Shown piece by piece: positions 17,025 to 24,599 of a stretch of DNA of 64,000 nucleotides. The stretch's first letter is position 1; every line of letters begins with the position of its first letter. This DNA comes from a virus: positions 62,001 to 126,000 of the IMG/VR virus record IMGVR_UViG_3300027985_000918. One strand, 5' to 3'. The notes beneath the pieces were generated by a model. That model did not search any database and was not told the DNA's origin. It was given only the letters and a program-made list of their open reading frames with translations. Made by a program: the position numbers and the translations under genes.

Positions 17025-17251
17025 CGGATCGTCCTCTGGGGAGAAAACCCCGCTGGAATAGGGCTCGGGGAGTCGTTTTTGGGGGGGATGGGCACATCGC
17101 TACCCCCAAAGCAGACGCCCCCTGTGAGAGAAACTACCCTTCTCAGCGTTGATCCGAACCCTGTTGCCTTCGACAATGTCATTTTGGGTGCAGATTCAAT
17201 CCCCCGTCTGGAGGGCTGGCGGGGACCCGATCACCTTTTTTAAGCGGTTCT

Positions 17252-17408
17252 GGCACGGAGCTTGCACACACCCACCACCCCAGGTGGACACCCCGAGTCA
17301 CGGGGGGTGTGCAAGCTCCGTGCCACCCTTCAACAGGTAACCCAGGGCTTGCACCCCCACCCCCCTCAGGGTACACCCCAAGTATTGGTGGAGTGTGCAA
17401 GCCCTGGG
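17252..17408 (-). repeat. Tandem pair of long hairpins in a non-coding stretch
   Basis: No gene is seen in 17025-17551. GGCACGGAGCTTGCACAC (17252-17269) pairs perfectly with 17307-17324. CCCAGGGCTTGCAC (17341-17354) pairs perfectly with 17395-17408. The two share the core GCTTGCAC and each is followed by ACCCTTCAACAGGTAACCCA. A leftward two-box promoter at 17479-17504 would transcribe both, so a small structured RNA is likely. Confidence 0.6.
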
Positions 17409-17478
17409 CCACCCTTCAACAGGTAACCCACCAAAAGTTGTGCCAAGCTACTCTGTCCCGCAACTTGTTCCGTAGTAC

Positions 17479-17504
17479 CTACTTGCGGAGCCCCTGAAGT
17501 TACC
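17479..17504 (-). promoter_or_regulatory. Two-box phage promoter, leftward, no gene downstream
   Basis: Minus strand GGTAAC, 14 bases, AAGTAG. The next 450 bases hold the hairpin pair rather than a gene. Confidence 0.6.
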
Positions 17505-17551
17505 TCCCCCGGCGCTCCCAAGAACCCGTGGGGGGGCGCCGGGGGAGAGGC

Positions 17552-18232
17552 TCAGCTCCCGCTGGTCGGCAGGGGTACCGTCCTCGTGGGGTCCCACACC
17601 GTCACGCCGAGCCATTCCGCCGCCTCGTACCAGGCTGCCAGCTCGGCGGGGTGAAGGTCGCCGTACAGGTACACGGTCACGTCGAGGTCGGAGACGTCTT
17701 GCAAGACGCTCATGCAGGCCTCCGCACACAAGGTGTGCGGCACGCCGTAGGCCCCCGTGCTGAGGGCAGGCACGGCCAGGCTCTTGCAGCCCAAGAGCTG
17801 GGCCATGGTGACTGCCCCGCTGTAGCACGAGTACAGGGCGTCGACCACGTCGTCCTCGTCCTCGGTGACGCTCTCTCCCACACGCAGCACTTCCTCCCGC
17901 AGAGGGCTCATGATGGGCCCCACGGTGTTGAGGACCCAGCCCACGCTGAGCCCCGTGCCGGTGGCCGGTACCGGGCGCACCTGGCCTTGGGGGCAGCGGA
18001 GGGTCACGTACCTTTCTGATAGGGGTCCCTCGGGCAGGTTGTGGCTGCTTTCCCGATAGGGGTGCCGCACGCCAATCACCTCTTCACACCGCTTCCGAAG
18101 GATTGCTCCAGCCTTGCGGTGGATGGCTCCGTCGACCCCTCCTCCCCCCAGCATCTGAGGGTTGGCGGCGTTCAGCAGAGCGTCCCCCTTGAACTCGGAA
18201 ATGTCCCCAAGGACGATGGTCATGGCACTCAT
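17552..18232 (-). CDS. Macrodomain protein (ADP-ribose binding or hydrolysing)
   Basis: From the ATG at 18232 (GGAGGTCCTGT upstream) the protein has 226 residues. TIVLGDISEFKGDALLNAAN and GGGGVDGAIHRKAG at residues about 5-42 are the classic macrodomain ADP-ribose pocket, and ALSTGAYGVP near residue 155 is the second phosphate loop. Macrodomains bind ADP-ribose or remove it from proteins or DNA. An extra segment (residues about 95-125, VTEDEDDVVD) lengthens the domain. Two leftward promoter motifs (18264 and 18346) precede it. Pairing with the NADAR and PARP-like genes suggests a counter-ADP-ribosylation role. Confidence 0.85.
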   Translation of the reverse strand: MSAMTIVLGDISEFKGDALLNAANPQMLGGGGVDGAIHRKAGAILRKRCEEVIGVRHPYRESSHNLPEGPLSERYVTLRCPQGQVRPVPATGTGLSVGWVLNTVGPIMSPLREEVLRVGESVTEDEDDVVDALYSCYSGAVTMAQLLGCKSLAVPALSTGAYGVPHTLCAEACMSVLQDVSDLDVTVYLYGDLHPAELAAWYEAAEWLGVTVWDPTRTVPLPTSGS

Positions 18233-18263
18233 ACAGGACCTCCAGGTCAATGCGGTACCGGAT

Positions 18264-18289
18264 ATACTGGGGAGTAGGGGACTGTTACC
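18264..18289 (-). promoter_or_regulatory. Two-box phage promoter, leftward
   Basis: Minus strand GGTAAC, 14 bases, CAGTAT, 32 bases before the macrodomain start. Confidence 0.5.
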
Positions 18290-18345
18290 CCCTTTCCGGC
18301 AGCCTTGGGAAGAGGCACCGCTGGTCTCTGAGCCTTGCGACAAGC

Positions 18346-18372
18346 CTACTGGCGAAGAGTGAGGGGGTTACC
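18346..18372 (-). promoter_or_regulatory. Two-box phage promoter, leftward (second for the macrodomain gene)
   Basis: Minus strand GGTAAC, 15 bases, CAGTAG, just downstream of the hairpin at 18387-18423. Confidence 0.55.
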
Positions 18373-18386
18373 TCCCCCAAGAACGA

Positions 18387-18423
18387 CAACCCCCGCTCTG
18401 AGGCGATCCCAGAGCGGGGGTTG
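18387..18423 (-). terminator. 14-bp hairpin, likely end of the upstream RNA
   Basis: CAACCCCCGCTCTG (18387-18400) pairs perfectly with 18410-18423. Read leftward it is followed by a weakly T-rich stretch (GTCGTTCTTGG). Confidence 0.5.
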
Positions 18424-18489
18424 AAGGGTGTCCGGCGTAGCAGGTTGAACGACGAAGGAGGACACAACGCCGGGGCACCAGCGGACTTA

Positions 18490-19155
18490 GGTAGCTTCTT
18501 GACACCTTGAGGGAGAGCACGCCAGGCCACTCAGGGAACCTTTTCCGACTTCTTCGGATCCTGAGTCAACCCGTCCGCCTTGGCTTCGGGGGACTGCGCT
18601 GCGGTGGTCCTCGGTTTCCCGAGATCCCCCTTGTGGGGGTCCCCACCGTCTCGACCCAGCTCCGGGAGCTACCCGTATGCCTCTTGTCGTCCGTCGGCTC
18701 CATGTACCCCTGCCTCCTGCCCTCTCAGGCAGAGGCTCCAGGGTGTAGGTTAAGATGGCTCAGAGGGGGCTTCAAAAGCCCACTCTGCCCCGCTTCAGAC
18801 TTCCCTTCTGCTTGCGGGGACCGTCCGGTCGTGGTCTATGCTAGGTTGTGGCTTGGCTGACGTCGCCCACCTCTACCCGTGGGGCTCTGTAGGGCTCTCC
18901 AGTTCACCGCTCGTCACGGATCCCTAGGACTGGTCCCGGGAGGGGTCAGCTCCCGTCCCCGGTTACTGGCCGGTGGACCTGGCTCTTTGGTTCAAGCCAC
19001 CCTACATTGTGTTCAGTCTTCCGGCTGCTCCTGGGGGTCTCAGCTTTCGCTCTCCCAGGCCCTGCTCTGCCTTCTTATGAAGGCAGTCCAGACAAGCCTG
19101 CCGTGCTCTCTCTCAAGCTGTCAAAGAGTGTGTCGGGGGTCTGTTCCCCTTCCAC
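18490..19155 (-). ncRNA. Large structured non-coding RNA, about 660 nt (GOLLD/ROOL-like in style)
   Basis: No reading frame here has a start signal or phage-like protein. A leftward two-box promoter (19163-19189) begins the unit and a hairpin at 18387 follows it. The two ends are complementary: 18499-18521 pairs with 19102-19124 at 21 of 23 positions, making a closing stem. Inside, read on the minus strand, are CTGCCTTC-ATAA-GAAGGCAG, CTCGG-GAAA-CCGAG, AGC-GAAA-GCT, CCCCC-ACAA-GGGGG and GGGCTT-TTG-AAGCCC. GNRA loops appear only on the minus strand, agreeing with the promoter. Size, closing stem and phage location recall GOLLD and ROOL RNAs; I cannot confirm homology. Confidence 0.65.
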
Positions 19156-19162
19156 GCTATAG

Positions 19163-19189
19163 CTACTCGAACCCGGGGGTGTTGTTACC
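19163..19189 (-). promoter_or_regulatory. Two-box phage promoter for the large RNA
   Basis: Minus strand GGTAAC, 15 bases, GAGTAG. It lies in the gap after the RNA ligase stop and points into the structured RNA. Confidence 0.6.
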
Positions 19190-19205
19190 ACCCCACTAGC
19201 ACTTT

Positions 19206-19865
19206 TCAGCCGGCTTGGGAGGTCAATCGAAGCCGGTTGGGGGTCACCGCCTTGGCCCTCCAGTGCTTGTCCCCCACGGGAACGTGGTTGGCTCGGACGA
19301 ACTTGGCCACCTTGCGAGGGAACTCGGCGTACCGGAAGGACTCTGCCACCCGGACCACATAGCCCTCCTGCTCACCTCCGAGCCGGCTCACTCCCGAGAA
19401 ACACGCCTTCACGGCGTCTTCGTCCCAGGGGCCCTCGTACAGGGCTGGGGCGGTCTCCAGCCCCAGAAGGGCAGCCCACTCCATGGTCTCTTCCCAGGAC
19501 AGGCAGCGGTCCTCTTCGTCGTACATGGCGAACACGTAGAAGTAGCTGCCCAGAGCATCGTAGTGGATGCTGTGCTGGGCGAAGAGGTTCTCGCCGCAGA
19601 CCCGCCACCCCTTAGGGAGGTCGGGCGCTACGCTAGCTGCCAGCGCTCTTACCCAGTTCTGGCTCTCATGGGCCCGACCATCCACGGAACGGGCATGCAG
19701 GTACCCGTCTGGGTAGATGGTGGTGTTCTCTCCGTCCAGTTTCTCGGTCACCAGGACACGCTCGCCCTGGAAGTGTTCCACGTCCGAGAGGGTCTTGTCG
19801 TCGTCAGTAGCCCCAGGGGACCACGGAAGGTGGAACGTGCGGGGGTACTTGGTTCGAGGTTCCAT
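19206..19865 (-). CDS. RNA ligase (nucleotidyltransferase family)
   Basis: The 219-residue protein has the ordered motifs of ATP-dependent RNA ligases. Motif I is EKLDGENTTI with Lys42 as the adenylated residue. Motif Ia/III is HARS and VCGENLFAQHSIHY, followed by YFYVFAMYDEE. Motif IV is EGYVVRV and motif V KVAKFVR. It seals RNA ends and, with the polynucleotide kinase-phosphatase at 61395, would form a T4-like RNA repair pathway against anticodon nucleases. The ATG at 19865 lies after a two-box promoter (19899-19924); a GTG at 19898 abuts the promoter and is unlikely. Confidence 0.85.
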   Translation of the reverse strand: MEPRTKYPRTFHLPWSPGATDDDKTLSDVEHFQGERVLVTEKLDGENTTIYPDGYLHARSVDGRAHESQNWVRALAASVAPDLPKGWRVCGENLFAQHSIHYDALGSYFYVFAMYDEEDRCLSWEETMEWAALLGLETAPALYEGPWDEDAVKACFSGVSRLGGEQEGYVVRVAESFRYAEFPRKVAKFVRANHVPVGDKHWRAKAVTPNRLRLTSQAG

Positions 19866-19898
19866 GACACACCTACCAGTTAGGATCGTTCCCCGCAC

Positions 19899-19924
19899 CT
19901 ACTAATGACTCCCCTGCTGTTACC
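19899..19924 (-). promoter_or_regulatory. Two-box phage promoter for RNA ligase
   Basis: Minus strand GGTAAC, 14 bases, TAGTAG, 34 bases before the ligase ATG. It is divergent with 19940-19965. Confidence 0.6.
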
Positions 19925-19939
19925 ACCCGCCAAGTAGGA

Positions 19940-19965
19940 GGTAACCCCAGCCCCTTGGCGAGTAG
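19940..19965 (+). promoter_or_regulatory. Two-box phage promoter, rightward
   Basis: GGTAAC (19940-19945), 14 bases, GAGTAG (19960-19965). It leads into a short non-coding unit. Confidence 0.6.
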
Positions 19966-19972
19966 GGGGAGT

Positions 19973-20096
19973 CGATAGCAACGAGGACCCCCCCACACGG
20001 CGGGATCCGAACACCACATCTGCCAAGGAGAAGAAGCATGCTGAAGTGAACCCGCAAGCCGTCCCGGCCCCCTCCGTCTACAGGCCGGGACGGCCC
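19973..20096 (+). ncRNA. Candidate small RNA or mini-leader unit
   Basis: Between the promoter at 19940 and a hairpin (GCCGTCCCGGCC at 20058-20069 with 20083-20094) there is no gene. AAGGAGAAGAAGC leads only to a three-codon frame (ATG CTG AAG stop at 20038). The product is probably a roughly 120-nt RNA. Confidence 0.4.
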
Positions 20097-20194
20097 TTTG
20101 GGCCGGGTAACCTCCGACGTCTGTAGGTGAGGAGTCGGGTCCAGCCGCCAGGCTACCCCCGTTGGGATGGCCTTCCCTGCTCCTTACGCTCCAC

Positions 20195-20842
20195 CTACTG
20201 GTCAGGGGACAGGCGGTTACCTCGAAAATTGGGGGTAACACCCCCACACATGGCCAGTAGCCACCCCGTAAGGACCACCCCACCCCCCACCCCCGGCGGA
20301 TGCCGCCCCTTGCACCCTACCTACTTGTCAAGAGGGGCCTTGTTACCTTGAAAACTGGGGGTAACACCCCCACACATGGCCAGTAGCTACCCCGTAAGGA
20401 CCACTCCGAAGGCGGGGAGGGGCGGCATCCGCCCCTTGCACCCTATCTACTTGTCAAGAGGGGCCTTGTTACCTCGAAAATTGGGGGTAACAACCCCGCC
20501 CCTGCCGAGTAGTCTAGGAGTAAGGGGCGCCCCATAGGGAAACCGATGCGCCGCCCCCCATCCTGCCCCTTGCATTCCCTCTACTTGTCAAGGGGCAGGT
20601 GGTTACCTCGAAAATTGGGGGTAACACCCCCACACATGGCCAGTAGATACCCCGTAAGGACCACCCACGAAGGACCATCTACCCCGCACCCACTCCCTAC
20701 GCCCTATCTACTGGTCAATGAACAGGCTGTTACCTCGAAGATAGAGGGTAACACGGGTACCTCCGGCGAGTAGACCAGACGTAAGGAGCGTTCACCCCTT
20801 CGACTGCTGAGAGCGGGGTAACTTCGACCGGCAGATGAGTAG
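20195..20842. repeat. Array of divergent two-box promoters (about 120-base period)
   Basis: Five units, at 20195-20260, 20321-20386, 20447-20512, 20581-20646 and 20708-20773, each hold a leftward and a rightward promoter. Their GGTAAC boxes face away from each other across about 12 bases (TCGAAAATTGG in four of five). A sixth, rightward only, lies at 20817-20842. CGTAAGGA or a variant follows each rightward copy by about 6-10 bases. Short GC hairpins such as GGGGCGG/CCGCCCC separate some units. No gene longer than about 28 codons fits between them. Confidence 0.8.
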
Positions 20843-20880
20843 GTGTTTCGTAAGGAGTGACCTTGTGCTTTTCCTATTGG

Positions 20881-20904
20881 GGAGGGAGGAACCCCCCTCC
20901 CTGA
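20881..20904 (+). terminator. GGGAGGG/CCCTCCC hairpin
   Basis: This stem ends the promoter array just before the convergent gene at 20914. No clear T-run follows. Confidence 0.35.
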
Positions 20905-20913
20905 GGGCCCCAG

Positions 20914-21195
20914 CTACACCCAGAGCACGTCCCCCCACCCTACCTGGTCCGCAGGCACACCGAAGGTCTCCGTGGCCTCCTGGCGGGCGTCACGACCCGC
21001 CACGAAGTGCCCCAGCACATGCTCGTCCACCAGCACATCCCCAGGTACCGTGGTCAGGGCGAAACCCGTCAGCACGTCCCTCCCCATGAAGGGAGCGCCG
21101 TACTCAGGGACTACCAGACTCTCACCTCGCTTGTGGACAGGGCGGATGTACGCCCGGCGAGGGGCTGCGGCTCCGTCATCGAAGATGTCCATCAT
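20914..21195 (-). CDS. Hypothetical protein, 93 aa
   Basis: The ATG at 21195 follows GAAGGAGGAAC. The protein (MMDIFDDGAAAPRRAYIRPV) is mixed alpha/beta, with no recognised domain. The promoter at 21218-21243 is in the same leader context as that of the gene at 9697, so the two are probably co-regulated. Confidence 0.6.
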   Translation of the reverse strand: MMDIFDDGAAAPRRAYIRPVHKRGESLVVPEYGAPFMGRDVLTGFALTTVPGDVLVDEHVLGHFVAGRDARQEATETFGVPADQVGWGDVLWV

Positions 21196-21217
21196 GTTCC
21201 TCCTTCAATCACCCCAC

Positions 21218-21243
21218 CTACTCGCTACCTACCTCCTGTTACC
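21218..21243 (-). promoter_or_regulatory. Two-box phage promoter, leftward
   Basis: Minus strand GGTAAC, 14 bases, GAGTAG, 23 bases before the start at 21195. Confidence 0.6.
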
Positions 21244-21263
21244 TAACTTCGACCCCCACAACT

Positions 21264-21335
21264 CGAAACTTTGCCCTTCCGAAACTTTCAAGCCGAAACT
21301 TTCATCAAAGTTTCGGCAACTTGGCGGAAGTTTCG
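21264..21335. repeat. Cluster of AAAGTTTCG sites, both orientations
   Basis: CGAAACTTT occurs at 21264, 21280 and 21294. The inverse AAAGTTTCG follows at 21307 and a GAAGTTTCG variant at 21327. The cluster lies between divergent promoters at 21218 and 21345, where an operator would sit. Confidence 0.7.
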
Positions 21336-21344
21336 AGCTGGGGA

Positions 21345-21370
21345 GGTAACTAAGGCCTCTTGCCAAGTAG
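21345..21370 (+). promoter_or_regulatory. Two-box phage promoter, rightward
   Basis: GGTAAC, 14 bases, AAGTAG. It drives the small frame at 21399 and possibly the sigma-like gene at 21674. Confidence 0.6.
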
Positions 21371-21398
21371 ACACGGGGAACTTTGGAGAACCGCCACT

Positions 21399-21488
21399 AT
21401 GAAGGTCCCCAAGCCCGTTCCGGGATACCCGCTCACCTTGGAGTGCGGAGGCCCCCACCGATTCGAGTGGGGGCCTGGGGAAGCATGA
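21399..21488 (+). CDS. Possible 29-aa peptide containing a hairpin
   Basis: ATG at 21399 has GGAGAA nine bases upstream and follows a promoter by 28 bases. The frame reads MKVPKPVPGYPLTLECGG to a TGA at 21486. A perfect stem, GGCCCCCAC/GTGGGGGCC (21450-21475), lies inside it, so the unit could equally be an attenuator or small RNA. Confidence 0.35.
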   Translation: MKVPKPVPGYPLTLECGGPHRFEWGPGEA

Positions 21489-21505
21489 ACTTCGGCACCT
21501 AGAAG

Positions 21506-21601
21506 CCCTTTGAAAGTTTCAAAGGGCGCCCTAACGCCAAACTTTGAGTGTAGAAGTGCTCTTGAAAGTTTCGAGGACACTTCGGCACGCAAACTTTCGC
21601 A
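21506..21601. repeat. Second AAAGTTTCG-type cluster with 21-base palindrome
   Basis: CCCTTTGAAA-G-TTTCAAAGGG (21506-21526) is a perfect palindrome around the GAAAGTTTC core. AAAGTTTCG recurs at 21565, and AAACTTTCG near 21591. The cluster ends about 75 bases before the sigma-like gene. Confidence 0.65.
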
Positions 21602-21673
21602 ACTTTTCTGCTTGACAGCGGGGAAGCCACCCCCCATGGTACGGGGGCTGCTACCAACCGACGGGGGGCGAAC

Positions 21674-22546
21674 ATGCAGCAGATGGACCAGTTGGCAAGG
21701 CTCCTCATTCTCGAAGGTACGGCGGCTGTGGAGCCGTACAGTTGGGTCAAGGGCTCCGCTCATGACCTGGAGTGTGCTCGCATCCGGCTGGAAGGGCAGC
21801 CCGACGATTCGTGGTTCTCCGAGAAGGACTCAGGGATGTATGCCCTGCTAATGGCCCGGGTGCAGCGGGAACTCAACCGCTCCCGCATCCTGCACGTCAC
21901 TGCCGAGGACATTCTCCAGCAGGCCATGAGTGGGCTCCTGTCGGACGGGAGCCTCGGGAAGCACCGCTTCCACGCCGTGGGAGTCATCGCCAGGGAGAAC
22001 ATTCTCCACGGTGTGGAGACCCCCGCCAGGTTGGCCTCGGGGACCCTCGGGTCCTGGCTCCACCGGATGGCCATCAACACCATCAAGAAGAAGGACGCTG
22101 CCTTCTCCCTCGATGCTATGGTGGATTCCCACCCCGACTGGGGCTTCGACTCCCTCACTCCCGTACAGGGAGAGAAGGACAACGTCGTGATCCTCGTCGA
22201 GTGCATGGCCGGGGACACCCCCCTGTCTGTCCAGCTCCGGGGGCTCATGTGGCTCGCCATCACCAAGCGCTTCCGGACCCAAGCCCAAGCGCTTGGACTC
22301 CGCATCATGACGGCCTGGTTCCAGGAGATCTGCAACGGAAGGCTGCTCACCCCAGGGCTCGACTGGGCCAAAAGAGCCGAGCTGCCCCTCACCACCGAGG
22401 AAGACAAGGTGAGGGCGAAGGTCCAGACCTGGCGGACGTGGGAGAAGGCGGCTCCCGTGATTCGAGAAGCCGTGCAGGGGGACCCCGATGTGGCGTCCTT
22501 CGTGGACCTCCGCCTCACCTACGAGGCTGAGGTCCACCGTCACTAG
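21674..22546 (+). CDS. Sigma-70 region-2-like protein, 290 aa
   Basis: Residues about 55-140 resemble sigma-70 region 2. HVTAEDILQQAMSGLL has the acidic 'AEDI-Q-x-x-x-x-x-L' helix, and GTLGSWLHRMAINTIKKKDA fits the helix that contacts the -10 element. No region 4 helix-turn-helix is obvious in the C-terminal half. The gene therefore encodes either a divergent sigma factor or a sigma-like regulator. It lies between clusters of AAAGTTTCG sites that may control it. Confidence 0.5.
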   Translation: MQQMDQLARLLILEGTAAVEPYSWVKGSAHDLECARIRLEGQPDDSWFSEKDSGMYALLMARVQRELNRSRILHVTAEDILQQAMSGLLSDGSLGKHRFHAVGVIARENILHGVETPARLASGTLGSWLHRMAINTIKKKDAAFSLDAMVDSHPDWGFDSLTPVQGEKDNVVILVECMAGDTPLSVQLRGLMWLAITKRFRTQAQALGLRIMTAWFQEICNGRLLTPGLDWAKRAELPLTTEEDKVRAKVQTWRTWEKAAPVIREAVQGDPDVASFVDLRLTYEAEVHRH

Positions 22547-22578
22547 GGCCAACTGGTCGCCCACTGCAAGAAACTTCC

Positions 22579-22684
22579 AAAGTTTCGACTTGAAAGTTTC
22601 GGGGGAGCGAAGTTTCGACTTGTGAGGGTCGAAGTTTCGACTTGAAAGTTTCGGGGGAGCAAAGTTTCGACTTGTGAGGGTCGA
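22579..22684. repeat. 52-base tandem repeat of AAAGTTTCG sites
   Basis: Two 52-base units each carry three copies of (A/G)AAGTTTCG: 22579, 22593, 22609 and 22631, 22645, 22661. The block ends six bases before the promoter at 22690, as expected for an operator or activator site. Confidence 0.8.
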
Positions 22685-22689
22685 AGTTA

Positions 22690-22715
22690 GGTAACAGAGG
22701 GGGAGTGGCGAGTAG
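22690..22715 (+). promoter_or_regulatory. Two-box phage promoter, rightward
   Basis: GGTAAC, 14 bases, GAGTAG, followed by CAGAACGGAAGGAGG, 30 bases before the ATG at 22745. Confidence 0.65.
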
Positions 22716-22744
22716 GTCCTTCAGAACGGAAGGAGGACACCACA

Positions 22745-23020
22745 ATGAGCAGCACCATCATGGCCATCACGTGCGGACGCATGGGCTCTCGCATGGCAAA
22801 CGTCAAGAGGGGGAGAAGGACCCTGAGCTTCCCCATCTACAGCGTGAAGCTCTACGCCCTCCGGGAGAGGGCTGACGGAGTAAAGACCTGGCGTTTTGTC
22901 CGGCACCTGTCGGACGGGCACACCGTGTTCAGCACGGTGGAACGTCAAGCGGAACAAGAAGCCCTGCTGAAGGGGCTCAGCTTCGTTCCCAACCTCATCC
23001 ACGGGGCCAGGGCCTCATAG
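22745..23020 (+). CDS. Hypothetical protein, 91 aa
   Basis: AAGGAGG precedes the ATG. The small basic protein (MSSTIMAITCGRMGSRMANV) is rich in Arg and Lys over its first 45 residues and could bind nucleic acid. It is expressed from a promoter flanked by the 52-base repeats. Its last six bases overlap the end of the convergent sigma gene. Confidence 0.6.
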   Translation: MSSTIMAITCGRMGSRMANVKRGRRTLSFPIYSVKLYALRERADGVKTWRFVRHLSDGHTVFSTVERQAEQEALLKGLSFVPNLIHGARAS

Positions 23021-24199
23021 CTCCCCCTGCCACTGCCGGGCCTGTTCCCTCAGGTAGGTCAGGCCCCGGCTCACCGACGCTCTCGAAACCCCCAACTGCT
23101 CTGCGATCTCCGACCGAGTCATCCCAGCCGACACCATCGGGAGAATGGCTACCGCCATCTTCCCATCCTGCGTGTGGGACTTCTCCGACTCCCCCAGCCA
23201 CACCGTCAACGCCTCTTGGGCCTCCGCCATACCCTGGGCTTCCTCTGCCCCTGAGGGCTCCGCAGGGATGGTCTGACTGGAGGCCACGTCCATCAACCCA
23301 TAATCCCCGTCACCCCCATACCCCATCACCCCAGGGGACTCGAACTCCTTCCGGCGCTTCTGCTTCCGGTGGTAGTTGCTCAGGACCCCCTGACACACCA
23401 TGTGGACGTAGTGCCCGAAGGAGGACTTGCGGGCATCCCAAGGGCAGTGACCCTCATTCCGGGCCAGCAGACCTTTGTAGACCTCTTGGAGCACATCATC
23501 CGGGTCGTAACGGGCGGAGAAGATCCACTGCCCGAACCCAGCGAACAGCAACTTGGCGACCTCCTCCGCCCTGTTCACCAGATCGATCCCTAGCTCCGGG
23601 TTGTCGTCCAGTACCCCCTCGGCTACCACCAAGGCGGCCTGAGCGGCGTTCACCGATTCGGGGATCACGGTAACCAGAGCCTGCTCGCCAGTAGGCTCCA
23701 CGTAAGCCCCGCCCCTCTTACGGGGGGACTCCGTACCACGAGGGGTAACGCTGGCCGACTTCCGAGTAGCTGGGGTGTTGGGAGTCTGAGCCACACCGAA
23801 CTCGATCATGAGGTCGAGTCCAGGCTCACCCTTCGAGGCTGCCGGAGCGTGGCGGCCAATGCGGAAGTACCGCTCGAAGGTCCAATGACGATCGTGCCCG
23901 GTCAGGGCTAGGAGGAGCTGCCTCTTGGACGTGTAGACGACATGATCCCCCTCGGGAAGCACCAACACCAGGTGCTGGGGTGACCTAACCACCACCTCGT
24001 GGCTTCCGTCCATGTGACGGGCCCGAAGGCGAAGGGTCTCGCTGCTGTCAAGCGAGATCGACGCCGGGGTTCGCTTTTCTTCGGCGGAGGGTTCGATGTC
24101 AGTCTGGGGGCGGGTTTGATTTTTCGAGGGTTGCAAGTTACGTCCTCCCTCCGTACATCGGGATGTGCCGGAAGTTTCATCGTCCCGCACTTCTACCAC
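23015..24199 (-). CDS. Sigma-70 family (ECF-like) RNA polymerase sigma factor
   Basis: Residues about 215-282 form region 2: YDPDDVLQEVYKGLLARN, then FGHYVHMVCQGVLSNYHRKQ with a basic end. Residues about 345-388 form region 4, with a clear helix-turn-helix (SAGMTRSEIAEQLGVSRASV). The 200-residue N-terminal extension, with Lys/Arg and Ser-rich linkers, is unusual for an ECF sigma and may bind DNA or polymerase. The frame opens at a GTG at 24199 without a strong ribosome-binding site, so the start is uncertain. It is the best candidate reader of the GGTAAC...GTAG promoters. Confidence 0.8.
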   Translation of the reverse strand: MVEVRDDETSGTSRCTEGGRNLQPSKNQTRPQTDIEPSAEEKRTPASISLDSSETLRLRARHMDGSHEVVVRSPQHLVLVLPEGDHVVYTSKRQLLLALTGHDRHWTFERYFRIGRHAPAASKGEPGLDLMIEFGVAQTPNTPATRKSASVTPRGTESPRKRGGAYVEPTGEQALVTVIPESVNAAQAALVVAEGVLDDNPELGIDLVNRAEEVAKLLFAGFGQWIFSARYDPDDVLQEVYKGLLARNEGHCPWDARKSSFGHYVHMVCQGVLSNYHRKQKRRKEFESPGVMGYGGDGDYGLMDVASSQTIPAEPSGAEEAQGMAEAQEALTVWLGESEKSHTQDGKMAVAILPMVSAGMTRSEIAEQLGVSRASVSRGLTYLREQARQWQGEL

Positions 24200-24311
24200 T
24201 TTCAGCCCCCAAGTGCAAGGAAACAGTAGGGCATCCCGCCCCCAAACGGGCGGGTCAACCCCCCTTCATAGCCCTAAAGTTCTGCAGGGGGAGTTTGGCT
24301 AAGGCCAGAAC

Positions 24312-24350
24312 CGAAACTTTGGGGTGAACTTCGATGGTCTCAAAGTTTGC
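24312..24350. repeat. AAAGTTTCG-type sites upstream of the sigma gene
   Basis: CGAAACTTT (24312-24320) and CAAAGTTT (about 24341) lie 110-150 bases upstream of the sigma start. Nothing else is recognised in 24200-24490. Confidence 0.45.
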
Positions 24351-24493
24351 TGTGGGCTTCCCTGCCCCCTCGGAGAGGGGTGCCCTTCCCTCTCCAACCC
24401 CCCTTATCGAAGCAGCCCTCCAACTGGCTGTTGGCCCCCTTCAAGAGTGAGGAGTCAGCCGGCCGACCGAGTCCCGCCGTGTTGAAGAATCCA

Positions 24494-24519
24494 GGTAACC
24501 CGGACTCTCTTATGAGTAG
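24494..24519 (+). promoter_or_regulatory. Two-box phage promoter at the head of the MORN array
   Basis: GGTAAC, 14 bases, GAGTAG. Downstream, GAGGAGG leads only to a four-codon frame (24565). The first MORN genes probably use this promoter. Confidence 0.6.
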
Positions 24520-24599
24520 GCCTTTCAGGACGAAACCTCTTGTAAGTCCCAGAGGAGGCAACCCATGAACACGAGTTAAGAACGGCATCGTGAGGCATT

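Noticed and set aside
18989-18998. GGTTCAAGCC resembling a tRNA T-loop
   Set aside because: The flanking bases do not form the T-stem or acceptor stem, and it lies within the large RNA on the other strand.
20195-20842. Possible CRISPR array (regular repeats in a non-coding stretch)
   Set aside because: Repeats are long, imperfect and match promoter motifs found across the window. The segments between them are not unique spacers of constant length, and no cas genes are present.
20835-21089. 84-codon plus-strand frame opposite the gene at 20914
   Set aside because: It is Arg/Pro-rich and shows no start signal; the minus-strand gene has a promoter and GAAGGAGG.
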